A stretch of 51,882 nt of DNA from Acidimicrobiia bacterium (lineage in GTDB: Bacteria; Actinomycetota; Acidimicrobiia; Acidimicrobiales; Aldehydirespiratoraceae). The position numbers and the translations under genes are program-made. This document shows positions 1 through 7,266 of the stretch, one piece after another; the first letter of the stretch is position 1; each line of letters starts with the position of its first letter. The notes beneath the pieces are model-generated. The model did not search any database and was not told the origin of the DNA. It saw nothing but the letters and a program-made list of their open reading frames with translations. The stretch is from positions 1-51,882 of the forward strand of contig JAHQYM010000008.1 in assembly GCA_024421095.1 (NCBI GenBank), in the 5' to 3' direction.

Positions 1-100
1 CCGCAACGTTGTCCATCAACTCGCCCAACCTCGCTGGCAAAGCATCAATAGCCTGCGCCACGATTCGTTGAAAACGCCAATCGTCGAGCGGTTCCACCAC
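1..100 (-). CDS. Metallopeptidase-like protein, N-terminal part only (runs off left edge)
   Basis: Minus-strand reading from a GTG at 100 stays open to the window edge (33 codons), and an in-frame TAA lies just upstream at 107-109. The peptide begins VVEPLDDWRFQRIVAQAID and continues with ALPARLGELMDNVA. Aromatic/Arg-rich residues followed by LP-x(4)-L-x(3)-M-D-N-V-A resemble the start of the small actinobacterial metallopeptidase (DUF1025, zincin-like) family. The HExxH zinc motif would lie beyond the edge, so catalysis cannot be confirmed. A GGGG tract about 10 bases upstream could serve as ribosome binding site. The gene follows the unknown gene at 161-790 in the same direction with a 60-base gap. 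Identification rests on a short stretch. Confidence 0.5.
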   Translation of the reverse strand, partial: MVEPLDDWRFQRIVAQAIDALPARLGELMDNVA

Positions 101-160
101 TAAAGGTTACCCCAAGCATCGCCGCAACGAGCCCTGCAATGGCAAGCGGCGAATTGGAAC

Positions 161-790
161 CTAATTTGAGTTGTTGGCTGTGCCGTCCAGTGGCCCGTAA
201 TGTTGATCCCATGCCCAGCGAACCGCGTCGGCGGCGATAGAGGGATGGAAACGCCACTGACCCAGTTGCATCTCGGCGTTGTCTATAGGGTCGCCACATT
301 CAACTAAACCGAGAGCCAAACGCCGCGCCCGATGCCGTATCGCCTCGTTAGTCAAAGAAAGTTGTCCGTCCAAAAACAAGGCGTGCTCGTGTTGACGCAA
401 AGCCGACAGTCGACTTATCTGAGCTTGGCTGAGCGGTGGCAAACGCCGCCTTACCTCCAGAGCCATAGGTGACAGCGAACGAACCGCTTTGAAGCGGCAG
501 GCTCGTTCGAGGCTCCGCGACAATGGGCTCGCTCGTCCGACGCGCCGCCCTAAACCAAGAGCCCCGGCGACAGCCCGAAAGTTGAGTTCAAACCCGTCGG
601 GCGCTTCTTCAAGCGCTTGCGCACAATGTCGCAGCAAAAGTATCGTGGTTGGACCCAAGACTCCTAACCAGAACTTCTCTACGTAATGCGACCTAGGGTC
701 GTGCCCAAGCCGATCAACAATTGGGTCGGTCCAAGCTGTGATATACAGTTGTTTGACTTTCGGTGCCAACACAAGGGTCGGTGCTTCCAT
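161..790 (-). CDS. Unknown conserved-looking protein, about 209 aa
   Basis: I do not recognise this family. The protein is soluble, rich in Arg, Leu and Ala, and mostly helical by composition. It has a hydrophobic stretch around residues 45-55 (WLGVLGPTTILLLRHC) and ends in a hydrophilic tail with WAWDQHYGPLDG. I chose the ATG at 790 over the one at 817 for two reasons: GGGAGAAAAAC sits directly upstream at ribosome-binding distance, and a good promoter (-10 at 823-828) would place the transcript start close to 817. It heads a minus-strand pair with the metallopeptidase-like gene at the left edge and is divergent from the MoeZ-like gene. The intact frame, promoter and ribosome binding site argue that it is real. 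No function is assigned. Confidence 0.7.
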   Translation of the reverse strand: MEAPTLVLAPKVKQLYITAWTDPIVDRLGHDPRSHYVEKFWLGVLGPTTILLLRHCAQALEEAPDGFELNFRAVAGALGLGRRVGRASPLSRSLERACRFKAVRSLSPMALEVRRRLPPLSQAQISRLSALRQHEHALFLDGQLSLTNEAIRHRARRLALGLVECGDPIDNAEMQLGQWRFHPSIAADAVRWAWDQHYGPLDGTANNSN

Positions 791-822
791 GTTTTTCTCC
801 CGCCGGTTTTTCGCCAATTACG

Positions 823-850
823 AGCATAGCGACTTTGAGCTGAATGTCAA
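823..850 (-). promoter_or_regulatory. Sigma70-type promoter for the unknown gene at 161-790
   Basis: On the minus strand TTGACA (845-850) is followed after 16 bases by TATGCT (823-828), close to the housekeeping -35/-10 consensus. The predicted start of transcription, about 815, leaves a short leader before the ATG at 790. The same spacer contains the AT-rich palindrome AATTTAAATT (858-867), between the divergent genes. Confidence 0.6.
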
Positions 851-916
851 GTTGAATAATTTAAATTTTTCTGCCACGCGTGAAGCAATTCCCGACTTAC
901 TTGGTAGGGTTTATAC

Positions 917-2077
917 ATGGCCAGTTTCCGTCAACTATTACAACAAGCAAAAGCGTCCATTACTGAGGTAGACACCGCTACCAGCCAGCAACTCCTAAAC
1001 CAGGGTTACCAACTATTAGATGTGCGCGAACCAGACGAATTCGAGCAGGGAGCGATACCTGATTCGATCCATATTCCCCGAGGTCAAATCGAGTCGAGCA
1101 TTGAGAACCGTGTGCCAGACCGTCAAAGCAAACTTGTGGTGATGTGCGCTGGCGGGGTGCGTTCGGCGTTTGCAGTGCAGACCCTAGAACAACTCGGTTA
1201 TATGAACACGGTGTCAATGGACGGGGGTTTCAACAAATGGAAAGACGAAGATCGCCCTTGGAGTCGACCAAAAACGCTCACGGCAGATCAACGCAACCGT
1301 TACCAACGACACCTATTGGTTCCTGAGATTGGGGAAGAAGGCCAACTCAAACTGCTCAACGCCAAAGTGTTGCTGCTTGGAGCCGGGGGGCTTGGTTCCC
1401 CCGCAGCGCTGTATTTAGCGGCGGCGGGTGTCGGCACTGTCGGCATCATCGACATGGATGTGGTAGACGAATCAAACTTACAGCGTCAGATACTCCACAA
1501 CACCGACCGAATAGGCGAACGCAAAGTCGACTCGGCCAAGAAAACTCTGGTCGGCATTAATCCCGATGTTGATGTGGTGACATACGATGTGCGCCTCGGA
1601 GCCAACAACATCATGGAAATCTTGGACGGTTATGATGTGGTGATAGACGGTGCCGATAACTTCCCGAGCCGTTATCTCCTCAATGATGCCAGTGTCAAAT
1701 TGGGCATTCCGGTGGTTCACGGATCAATTTTCCGTTTTGAAGGCCAAGTAACCGTGTTCGACCCTCGCCAAGGCCCGACCTATAGAGACATGTTGCCTGA
1801 AGCGCCGCCACCCGAGTTGGCCCCGTCATGCGCGGAGGCGGGCGTGCTTGGCGTTTTGCCGGGCATTGTGGGGAGTATTCAAGCTCTTGAAGCCATCAAA
1901 CTTTTGTTAGGCGTGGGCGACCCGCTTCGTGGTCGTTTAGTGGCGTTCGATGCGCTAGAGATGAGCTTTCGTGAGTTCAAACTTCGTATCGATCCCAGTA
2001 ATGAAGTCACTTGGGAAAATCGAGAGCGTATTGTGGTCACCGAACTTGAAGGTTTATGTATGCCCACACTTAACTGA
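917..2077 (+). CDS. Rhodanese-adenylyltransferase fusion (MoeZ/MoeB/ThiF-like), rhodanese domain first
   Basis: The 386-aa protein has an N-terminal rhodanese domain (about residues 15-112) with active-site loop CAGGVRS (Cys77). An E1-like adenylyltransferase domain follows (about 125-386), with nucleotide-binding GAGGLG (155-160), the NLQRQ segment and SCAEAGV with Cys305. Known relatives adenylate the C-terminal glycine of MoaD/ThiS/CysO-type sulfur carriers and then hand over sulfur from the rhodanese cysteine. In typical MoeZ and MOCS3 the rhodanese domain is at the C-terminus; here the order is reversed. The MoeB zinc cysteines are not visible: TYRD stands where CxxC would be (288-291), and the tail lacks a CPxC. 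The start ATG has GGTAGGG upstream. Which sulfur carrier it serves is not shown by the neighbours. Confidence 0.88.
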   Translation: MASFRQLLQQAKASITEVDTATSQQLLNQGYQLLDVREPDEFEQGAIPDSIHIPRGQIESSIENRVPDRQSKLVVMCAGGVRSAFAVQTLEQLGYMNTVSMDGGFNKWKDEDRPWSRPKTLTADQRNRYQRHLLVPEIGEEGQLKLLNAKVLLLGAGGLGSPAALYLAAAGVGTVGIIDMDVVDESNLQRQILHNTDRIGERKVDSAKKTLVGINPDVDVVTYDVRLGANNIMEILDGYDVVIDGADNFPSRYLLNDASVKLGIPVVHGSIFRFEGQVTVFDPRQGPTYRDMLPEAPPPELAPSCAEAGVLGVLPGIVGSIQALEAIKLLLGVGDPLRGRLVAFDALEMSFREFKLRIDPSNEVTWENRERIVVTELEGLCMPTLN

Positions 2078-3448
2078 TTGTGTGGGTACGCTAGGCAGCG
2101 CCGTTATGCCGCGCGCTTAGTTCAGGAGACTCTTATCCGACAGTTCTTTGTGAGCCTTCGGGGCCACAATCCGCTTCCCGAAGGTGCAACAGCAATTGGG
2201 TTCGGTTTGGTGGTAAACGGGGTCGCCACCTATGCATTTTTAGTTATTGCCCGGCGTGCACTTGGTGATGCCGCATATGGCGGTCTAGCTGTGCTTTGGG
2301 GCTTGGTTTACATCTTGGGGCCGGGTTTGTTTCAACCCCTTGAGCAAGAGATAGCGCGAGCAACAGCAAACCGGGCAAGTCGCAATCAAGGTAGTGCTCC
2401 GCTACTACGTCAAGCTGTGCGTGTTGGATTGGTGCAACTTGGATTGGTGGAAGCTGCGGTTCTTGTGGCTTGGCCTTTGGGGCTGAATGGTCTGCTAGGT
2501 GGACGGATTTCGTTTTTGGTTGCTTTGATGATGGCGTTGGCGTGCTTCATGGGGGCTGAATGCGTCCGCGGGGTGCTGTCGGGTCGCCATGAGTTCAATC
2601 GTTATCGCACCTATTTTGCGGTTGAGGGCACCACACGTTTAGTCTTGGCGATCATCTTGGCGATCGTCGGCGTTGGCGCGGTTGGTGCCTACGCTACGGC
2701 GATTGCGCTTGCTTTCGCGGTTGCTTCGTTGGTGGCTGTCGCCACTCTGCGCCCTTTTGTGAAACCTGGTCCGCCGGCCCCGCTTGGTGAGGTGACACCG
2801 GCTTTGGGGTTGTTGTTGGCGACTTCGTTGTCTGAAGCGTTTTTGCTTAACGTTGGCCCGGTGGCGTTAGGAATAGTTGCTAAGGACCTTGGTGCTGAGC
2901 TACCTGGGGTGTTTCTCAACGGTCTTATTGTTGCGCGTGTGCCGCTGTTCTTCTTTCAGGCGGTGCGAGCGGCTTTGTTACCGAAACTAGCGAGCCTTGC
3001 TAGCGATGACGATCTAAACGGTTTTCGTGACCTGCAGTTGCGCTTGGTAGCGGCGGTGATTACTTTGGCTGGGTTTACCGTGGCGCTAATGGCCGTGATT
3101 GGGCCTTGGTTGGTGAGTTTTTTGTTTGGTGACGAGATTTCTTCGCGGGATATGGCTTTGCTTTCGGCGAGTGGTGGCGGTTTGATGATTTTGTTGTCGC
3201 TTTCGTTGGGGTTGGTGGCGCTTGACCGTTCTCTCTTGGCGGCTATTGGATTTGTGTTGGGCGTAGTGGTGTTTCCGGTGGCTCTGGTATTCGCTCAGGA
3301 TCCTTTTTTGAAGGTTGAGGTGGCTTTGGTTTCGGCAGTTGTCGCTGGTGCGATCGTTACTGCGCTGTTGTTGCGTGGCGAGTACGCGGCGCATGCTCGC
3401 GCCGGTCGGTTGCCAACCGCAGATTCCAATGTTTCGCCAATGGACTGA
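2078..3448 (+). CDS. Polysaccharide flippase-like membrane protein (MOP superfamily)
   Basis: About 456 aa with roughly twelve hydrophobic segments spread over the whole length, such as FGLVVNGVATYAFLVIARRA near the N-terminus and ALVSAVVAGAIVTALLL near the end. The layout and the early FGLVVNGVATYAF...GDAAYGGLAVLW region match Wzx-like exporters of lipid-linked sugars (MOP/MATE superfamily), which move undecaprenyl-linked repeat units across the membrane. The genes right behind it make dTDP-rhamnose, which fits. The start is unsettled. TTG at 2078 abuts the stop of the previous gene but has no ribosome binding site, and a CAGGAG at 2122-2127 has no good start codon at the right distance. The GTG at about 2150 is the next candidate. 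Substrate unknown. Confidence 0.75.
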   Translation: MCGYARQRRYAARLVQETLIRQFFVSLRGHNPLPEGATAIGFGLVVNGVATYAFLVIARRALGDAAYGGLAVLWGLVYILGPGLFQPLEQEIARATANRASRNQGSAPLLRQAVRVGLVQLGLVEAAVLVAWPLGLNGLLGGRISFLVALMMALACFMGAECVRGVLSGRHEFNRYRTYFAVEGTTRLVLAIILAIVGVGAVGAYATAIALAFAVASLVAVATLRPFVKPGPPAPLGEVTPALGLLLATSLSEAFLLNVGPVALGIVAKDLGAELPGVFLNGLIVARVPLFFFQAVRAALLPKLASLASDDDLNGFRDLQLRLVAAVITLAGFTVALMAVIGPWLVSFLFGDEISSRDMALLSASGGGLMILLSLSLGLVALDRSLLAAIGFVLGVVVFPVALVFAQDPFLKVEVALVSAVVAGAIVTALLLRGEYAAHARAGRLPTADSNVSPMD

Positions 3449-3464
3449 GAGGATTGTGGCACGT

Positions 3465-4589
3465 ATGAAGGGGTTGATACTCAGTGGAGGAAGCGGCAAG
3501 CGCCTACGTCCGCTCACGCACACTCGAGCGAAACAGTTGGTGCCGATAGCCAACAAACCAATCTTGTTTTACGGTATTGAACAAATGGCCGCTGCCGGCA
3601 TAAAGGAGGTTGGTATTATTATCGCGCCCACTACCGGCGAAGAGGTTACAGAATCTGTTGGTGACGGTTCCGATTTTGGTGTGCGGGTTACACCGATTTT
3701 GCAACAGGAACCGGCAGGTTTAGCGCATTGCGTTTATTTGGCGCGAGACTTTCTCGGTGAAGACGATTTTGTCATGTATCTGGGTGACAATATGTTGGAA
3801 TCGGGTTTGGTTGGTTTTGTGGAGAGGTTCGCAGCAGCGAAGCAGCACCACGGAGTTGATACAACGGCAGAGCCGGTGGCGCAAATCCTCTTGGCCCCGG
3901 TTGAAAATCCGACTGCATTTGGTGTCGCCGAGATTGATGCTGATGGCCGTATTTGTCGGCTCGTTGAGAAACCTGATAAGCCACCATCAAATCTGGCTCT
4001 GGTAGGAGTTTATATGTTTGATCGGACAATCCATGAAGCGGTACAGCAGATCAAGCCTTCACCGAGAGGCGAGCTTGAAATCACCGATGCAATTTGTTGG
4101 TTAATCACGCAGGGATACCGGGTCGACCATTGTGAAATTGACGGGTGGTGGATTGATACAGGCAAAAAAGATCCATTATTGGAATGTAATCGGTTGGTTT
4201 TAAATACTTTCAAGAAGCAGCTATCTGGATATATTGATGATGTGTCTATGGTTAGTGGGCAGGTAGTCCTCAACGAGGGCGCGAAGATTATCGACTCCGA
4301 GGTGCGAGGCCCAGCGGTCATCGGCGATGGTACAACTATCCGAAACAGCAAGATCGGGCCCTACGTATCGATTGCCGATGGTTGTTCGGTTAGCAATAGC
4401 GAGATCGACAATTCGGTTGTGTTGCGGGGTGGTTCGATTTCCGACTTGGCGCGGTTAACCGACTCGCTTGTTGGCCGTGACGCTGAAATATCGGTGGTTG
4501 GCAAAAACCGCCAAGACAGCCAAAAGCAGCCTGCTATGGCAGTGCGTTTGATGGTGGGTGACCATTGTCGTGTGGAAATAGAATCATGA
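3465..4589 (+). CDS. rmlA: Glucose-1-phosphate thymidylyltransferase, long form
   Basis: Forms dTDP-glucose from glucose-1-phosphate and dTTP, the first step to dTDP-rhamnose. The N-terminus MKGLILSGGSGKRLRPLT is the nucleotidyltransferase signature. YLGDN supplies the metal-binding Asp, and VEKP and LEITDA are typical for the family. After about residue 240 the chain changes to hexapeptide-like repeats (IIDSEVRGPAVIGDGTTIRNS and similar), the left-handed beta-helix of the long StrD-type enzymes. At 374 aa it is slightly longer than the usual 355. The reading frame extends upstream to 3315, but ATG 3465 gives the canonical N-terminus and has GAGAGGA 12 bases upstream. GTG 3456 is possible. 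It overlaps nothing and is followed by rmlC, rmlB and rmlD. Confidence 0.93.
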   Translation: MKGLILSGGSGKRLRPLTHTRAKQLVPIANKPILFYGIEQMAAAGIKEVGIIIAPTTGEEVTESVGDGSDFGVRVTPILQQEPAGLAHCVYLARDFLGEDDFVMYLGDNMLESGLVGFVERFAAAKQHHGVDTTAEPVAQILLAPVENPTAFGVAEIDADGRICRLVEKPDKPPSNLALVGVYMFDRTIHEAVQQIKPSPRGELEITDAICWLITQGYRVDHCEIDGWWIDTGKKDPLLECNRLVLNTFKKQLSGYIDDVSMVSGQVVLNEGAKIIDSEVRGPAVIGDGTTIRNSKIGPYVSIADGCSVSNSEIDNSVVLRGGSISDLARLTDSLVGRDAEISVVGKNRQDSQKQPAMAVRLMVGDHCRVEIES

Positions 4590-4615
4590 CCAAGGTATGT
4601 TGTTAGGGGACATTT

Positions 4616-5191
4616 ATGGCGCACCTTATCCCTTCTGAAACTATCGCAGGTGTGGTTGTGGTGGAACCCGATGTGCGTTGTGATTCACGCGGAATATTCA
4701 TTGAAACGTACCGAAGTTCTTGGTTCCCAGGACAACGAGAAATGCTTCAAGCGAATCGCGCTGATCGCTGTGCCGACACTGTAGTGGGGCTTCACTATCA
4801 CCTACACCAAAGCGATTATTGGTATGTGCCAAGCGGTGAAGTGCGCGTGGTGTTGCATGACCTTCGCTTAGGAAGTTCTACAGATGGTGCCACACTAATG
4901 TTGGACTTGGGGGCAAATGACGATGGTTCCCACTGTCACCACGGTGTTTACATTCCCCCGGGTGTGGCTCATGGTTTCGCGGCGCTAACCGACTGCACGC
5001 TCAACTACTTGGTCGATGCGTATTACGATCCAGACGATGAGCTAGGGGTGCGTTGGGACGACCCAGCAATCGGCGCGCAGTGGCTTATCGACCAACCGCT
5101 ATTGTCGCAACGAGACCGCAATAATCCACTGCGTTGCGACTTACCCGCAAACCGTCAGCCCGTTTACCAACAAGGCAGCCAAGGAAAGTAG
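4616..5191 (+). CDS. rmlC: dTDP-4-dehydrorhamnose 3,5-epimerase family protein (divergent RmlC)
   Basis: A 191-aa cupin of the RmlC family, expected to epimerise C3 and C5 of dTDP-4-keto-6-deoxyglucose. Seen: the RGIFIETYR start strand, the catalytic His in GLHYH, the IPPGVAHGF turn, the Tyr in LNYLVDAYYDP and the GVRWDDP ending. Odd: the Arg before GLH is Val, and the segment usually containing the catalytic Lys (QxKLVRVVRG) reads QSDYWYVPSG, so that Lys is absent. This fits a subgroup of RmlC-like epimerases more than the textbook enzyme. Its place between rmlA and rmlB still supports a role in dTDP-deoxysugar synthesis. A different C3 or C5 specificity is possible. The stop TAG shares its G with the GTG of rmlB. 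Confidence 0.82.
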   Translation: MAHLIPSETIAGVVVVEPDVRCDSRGIFIETYRSSWFPGQREMLQANRADRCADTVVGLHYHLHQSDYWYVPSGEVRVVLHDLRLGSSTDGATLMLDLGANDDGSHCHHGVYIPPGVAHGFAALTDCTLNYLVDAYYDPDDELGVRWDDPAIGAQWLIDQPLLSQRDRNNPLRCDLPANRQPVYQQGSQGK

Positions 5192-6162
5192 TGACGAAGC
5201 TCTTTCTTAGTGGGGCCGCGGGATTTATTGGCAGCAACTATCTGCGTCATCTCCTCACCACAAGCGATTGCGATGTGGTGGCATTTGACGCTTTGACCTA
5301 TGCCGGAAACTTCCAATCAATTAGAGACTTGTTGGGAGAACGGGTGCACTTCGTGCATGGCACCATTACTGACCGTGCCTTAGTTCGTTCAGCGATGGAG
5401 AACTGCGATCAAGTTGTGCATCTAGCAGCTGAATCCCACGTTGATCGTTCAATCTGTTCAGCGGATGCTTTCGTGACGACGAATTGTTTCGGAACCAACG
5501 TTTTGTGTGACATCGCCCGCCAAGTCGGTATCGAACGTTTCGTGCATGTATCTACTGATGAGGTTTACGGATCCATTGAGGCGGGCTCGTCAGCCGAAAC
5601 CGACACGCTTGCGCCTCGGTCTGCGTATGCTGCTTCAAAGGCGGGTTCCGATCTGATCGCGTTGAGTTATTACGCCACGCACGGGTTGCCAGTTATCGTC
5701 ACCCGCGCCTCAAACAACTATGGCCCGTATCAGTATCCAGAGAAAATCATCCCGCTCTTTATCACCAACCTCTTGGACGGACTTGGCGTTCCCCTATACG
5801 GAGATGGACACAACGTTCGTGATTGGCTCCATGTTGCCGATCATTGCATAGCCATCGACACGCTCCTTGTGAACGGCCGGATTGGCGAGGTGTACAATAT
5901 TGGGGGTGGTAATGAGATCACCAATCTGGACCTGACGAAACGTTTAGTGGAATTGTGTGGTGCGGACACTTCAGCGATCAATTATGTGGTCGACCGACCT
6001 GGCCACGACCACCGCTATTCCCTAGATAGCACCAAAATCCACTCACTAGGATGGCAGCCGTCGCGAGACTTCACCTTGGGGCTTGAACGGACTGTGCAAT
6101 GGTATCGCCGAAACCGCAGTTGGTGGGCATCACTCAAGCAGTCTCACAAGTCCCGAACATGA
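5191..6162 (+). CDS. rmlB: dTDP-glucose 4,6-dehydratase
   Basis: Converts dTDP-glucose to dTDP-4-keto-6-deoxyglucose with bound NAD. The 323-aa short-chain dehydrogenase fold shows GAAGFIGSNY at the N-terminus, HLAAESHVDRS, STDEVYGS with the catalytic Thr-Asp-Glu triad, YAASKAGSD with Tyr-x3-Lys, and the RASNNYGPYQYPEK substrate loop. All are diagnostic of RmlB. The frame is open further upstream, but GTG 5191 overlaps the rmlC stop and gives the normal N-terminus (VTKLFLSGAAG). It is translationally coupled at both ends, because its TGA overlaps the ATG of rmlD. Confidence 0.95.
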   Translation: MTKLFLSGAAGFIGSNYLRHLLTTSDCDVVAFDALTYAGNFQSIRDLLGERVHFVHGTITDRALVRSAMENCDQVVHLAAESHVDRSICSADAFVTTNCFGTNVLCDIARQVGIERFVHVSTDEVYGSIEAGSSAETDTLAPRSAYAASKAGSDLIALSYYATHGLPVIVTRASNNYGPYQYPEKIIPLFITNLLDGLGVPLYGDGHNVRDWLHVADHCIAIDTLLVNGRIGEVYNIGGGNEITNLDLTKRLVELCGADTSAINYVVDRPGHDHRYSLDSTKIHSLGWQPSRDFTLGLERTVQWYRRNRSWWASLKQSHKSRT

Positions 6163-6995
6163 AAATCTTTGTGACTGGTGCGAGTGGACAACTAGGCATG
6201 GACTTAGTTCCATTGCTCGAACCGCATCAAGTGATTGCCCCGAACCGAGCCAAACTCGACGTTACCCAGCGCTCCGCGGTGCTTGAGGCGATGCACGACA
6301 CCCGCCCCGATTTGGTTATCAACTGTGCTGCCATGACCCAGGTAGACAACTGCGAAACACAGGTAGAACGTGCTTTCGCGGTGAACACAAGCGCGCTGCG
6401 ACACCTAGTAGAGGGCTGCGCTGCGGTAGGTGCCCATCTGACAACGATCTCAACCGACTATGTGTTTGACGGAACCAAAAAAAGCCCCTACATAGAAACC
6501 GATCCGCTTTCTCCCAAAACCGTATACGGCAAATCCAAAGCGGCGGCGGAGCGCCTCGTTGGCAGCGATGCAACCATTGTGCGCACTTCCTGGCTAAACG
6601 GCGCACACGGTTCCAATATCGTCAAGACGGTCCTTAGGTTGCTTGGCGAAGGCGGTCCGCTGCGTTTCGTTGACGACCAGATCGGCCAACCGACATTCGC
6701 TGCCGACCTCGCTTTAGTAGTGTGTGAGCTGACCCTAGAGCGCTGTTCTGGAGTGTTTCATGTGACCAATCAGGGGGTGGTTAGCTGGTTCGAGTTCGCA
6801 GGCTCGGTTGCGGCCGCGGCCGGGGTCAATCCACAGCGGATATCGCCTTGTTCCACGGCTGACTTGAGCCCGCCGCGTCGTGCCAAACGCCCTGCCAACT
6901 CGGTGCTGGACAACGCTGCTTTGCGGGTGGCGGGACATCAACCAACACGAGATTTCCGCGCACCGCTAAAAGAACTTGTTAGTCGCCTTCGCTGA
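6159..6995 (+). CDS. rmlD: dTDP-4-dehydrorhamnose reductase
   Basis: Final NAD(P)H-dependent reduction to dTDP-L-rhamnose. The 278-aa protein starts MKIFVTGASGQLG (cofactor loop) and shows NCAAMTQVDNCE, STDYVFDG, YGKSKAAAE (Tyr-x3-Lys) and RTSWLNG, all typical RmlD motifs. ATG 6159 lies within the ATGA overlap with the rmlB stop and gives the proper N-terminus, whereas the frame is open from 6099. It closes the rmlACBD operon. Its last 17 bases overlap, tail to tail, the membrane-protein remnant on the opposite strand. Confidence 0.94.
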   Translation: MKIFVTGASGQLGMDLVPLLEPHQVIAPNRAKLDVTQRSAVLEAMHDTRPDLVINCAAMTQVDNCETQVERAFAVNTSALRHLVEGCAAVGAHLTTISTDYVFDGTKKSPYIETDPLSPKTVYGKSKAAAERLVGSDATIVRTSWLNGAHGSNIVKTVLRLLGEGGPLRFVDDQIGQPTFAADLALVVCELTLERCSGVFHVTNQGVVSWFEFAGSVAAAAGVNPQRISPCSTADLSPPRRAKRPANSVLDNAALRVAGHQPTRDFRAPLKELVSRLR

Positions 6996-7257
6996 GTAAC
7001 GCTTGATTGCTGCGCCAAGCAAACAACGCCAAGACTGCGCTAGCAACCGCCAAGAAACTAAGCCAAATCAACCGATCGATGGATCCGAGCAACACGCCGA
7101 TGTCGAACTGTAATCCGATGAGCGGACTCAACGCCGCGAGCAACGCTTCGCGTAGTCCGAGCCCTCCAGGAAAGAAACCAATGGCAACTGTTAGCGCCCC
7201 GGCAACTGAGAGGGCCACCGCTTGGGTGGGGTTTAGGGCCCTTCGAAAATTAATCAC
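6979..7257 (-). pseudogene. C-terminal remnant of a flippase-like (UPF0104/LPG synthase TM) membrane protein
   Basis: A 92-codon reading frame from GTG 7257. It contains the helix pair and turn typical of the C-terminal end of the lysylphosphatidylglycerol synthase transmembrane / UPF0104 family: GALTVAIGFFPGGLGLREAL, then an IDRLIWLSFLAVASAVLAL helix. Members are normally about 300 aa or more, so some 200 N-terminal residues are missing. It begins 9 bases after the TAG that ends the SpoIID protein and is in the same frame. No ribosome binding site is clear beyond a weak AAGG touching the start. It may be a leftover of a deletion; a working two-helix protein cannot be excluded. Confidence 0.5.
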
Positions 7258-7266
7258 CTTGCATCT

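Noticed and set aside
3086-3556. 156-codon minus-strand ORF across the flippase end and rmlA start
   Set aside because: Crosses two real genes, is rich in Gln/Arg/His and has no ribosome binding site.
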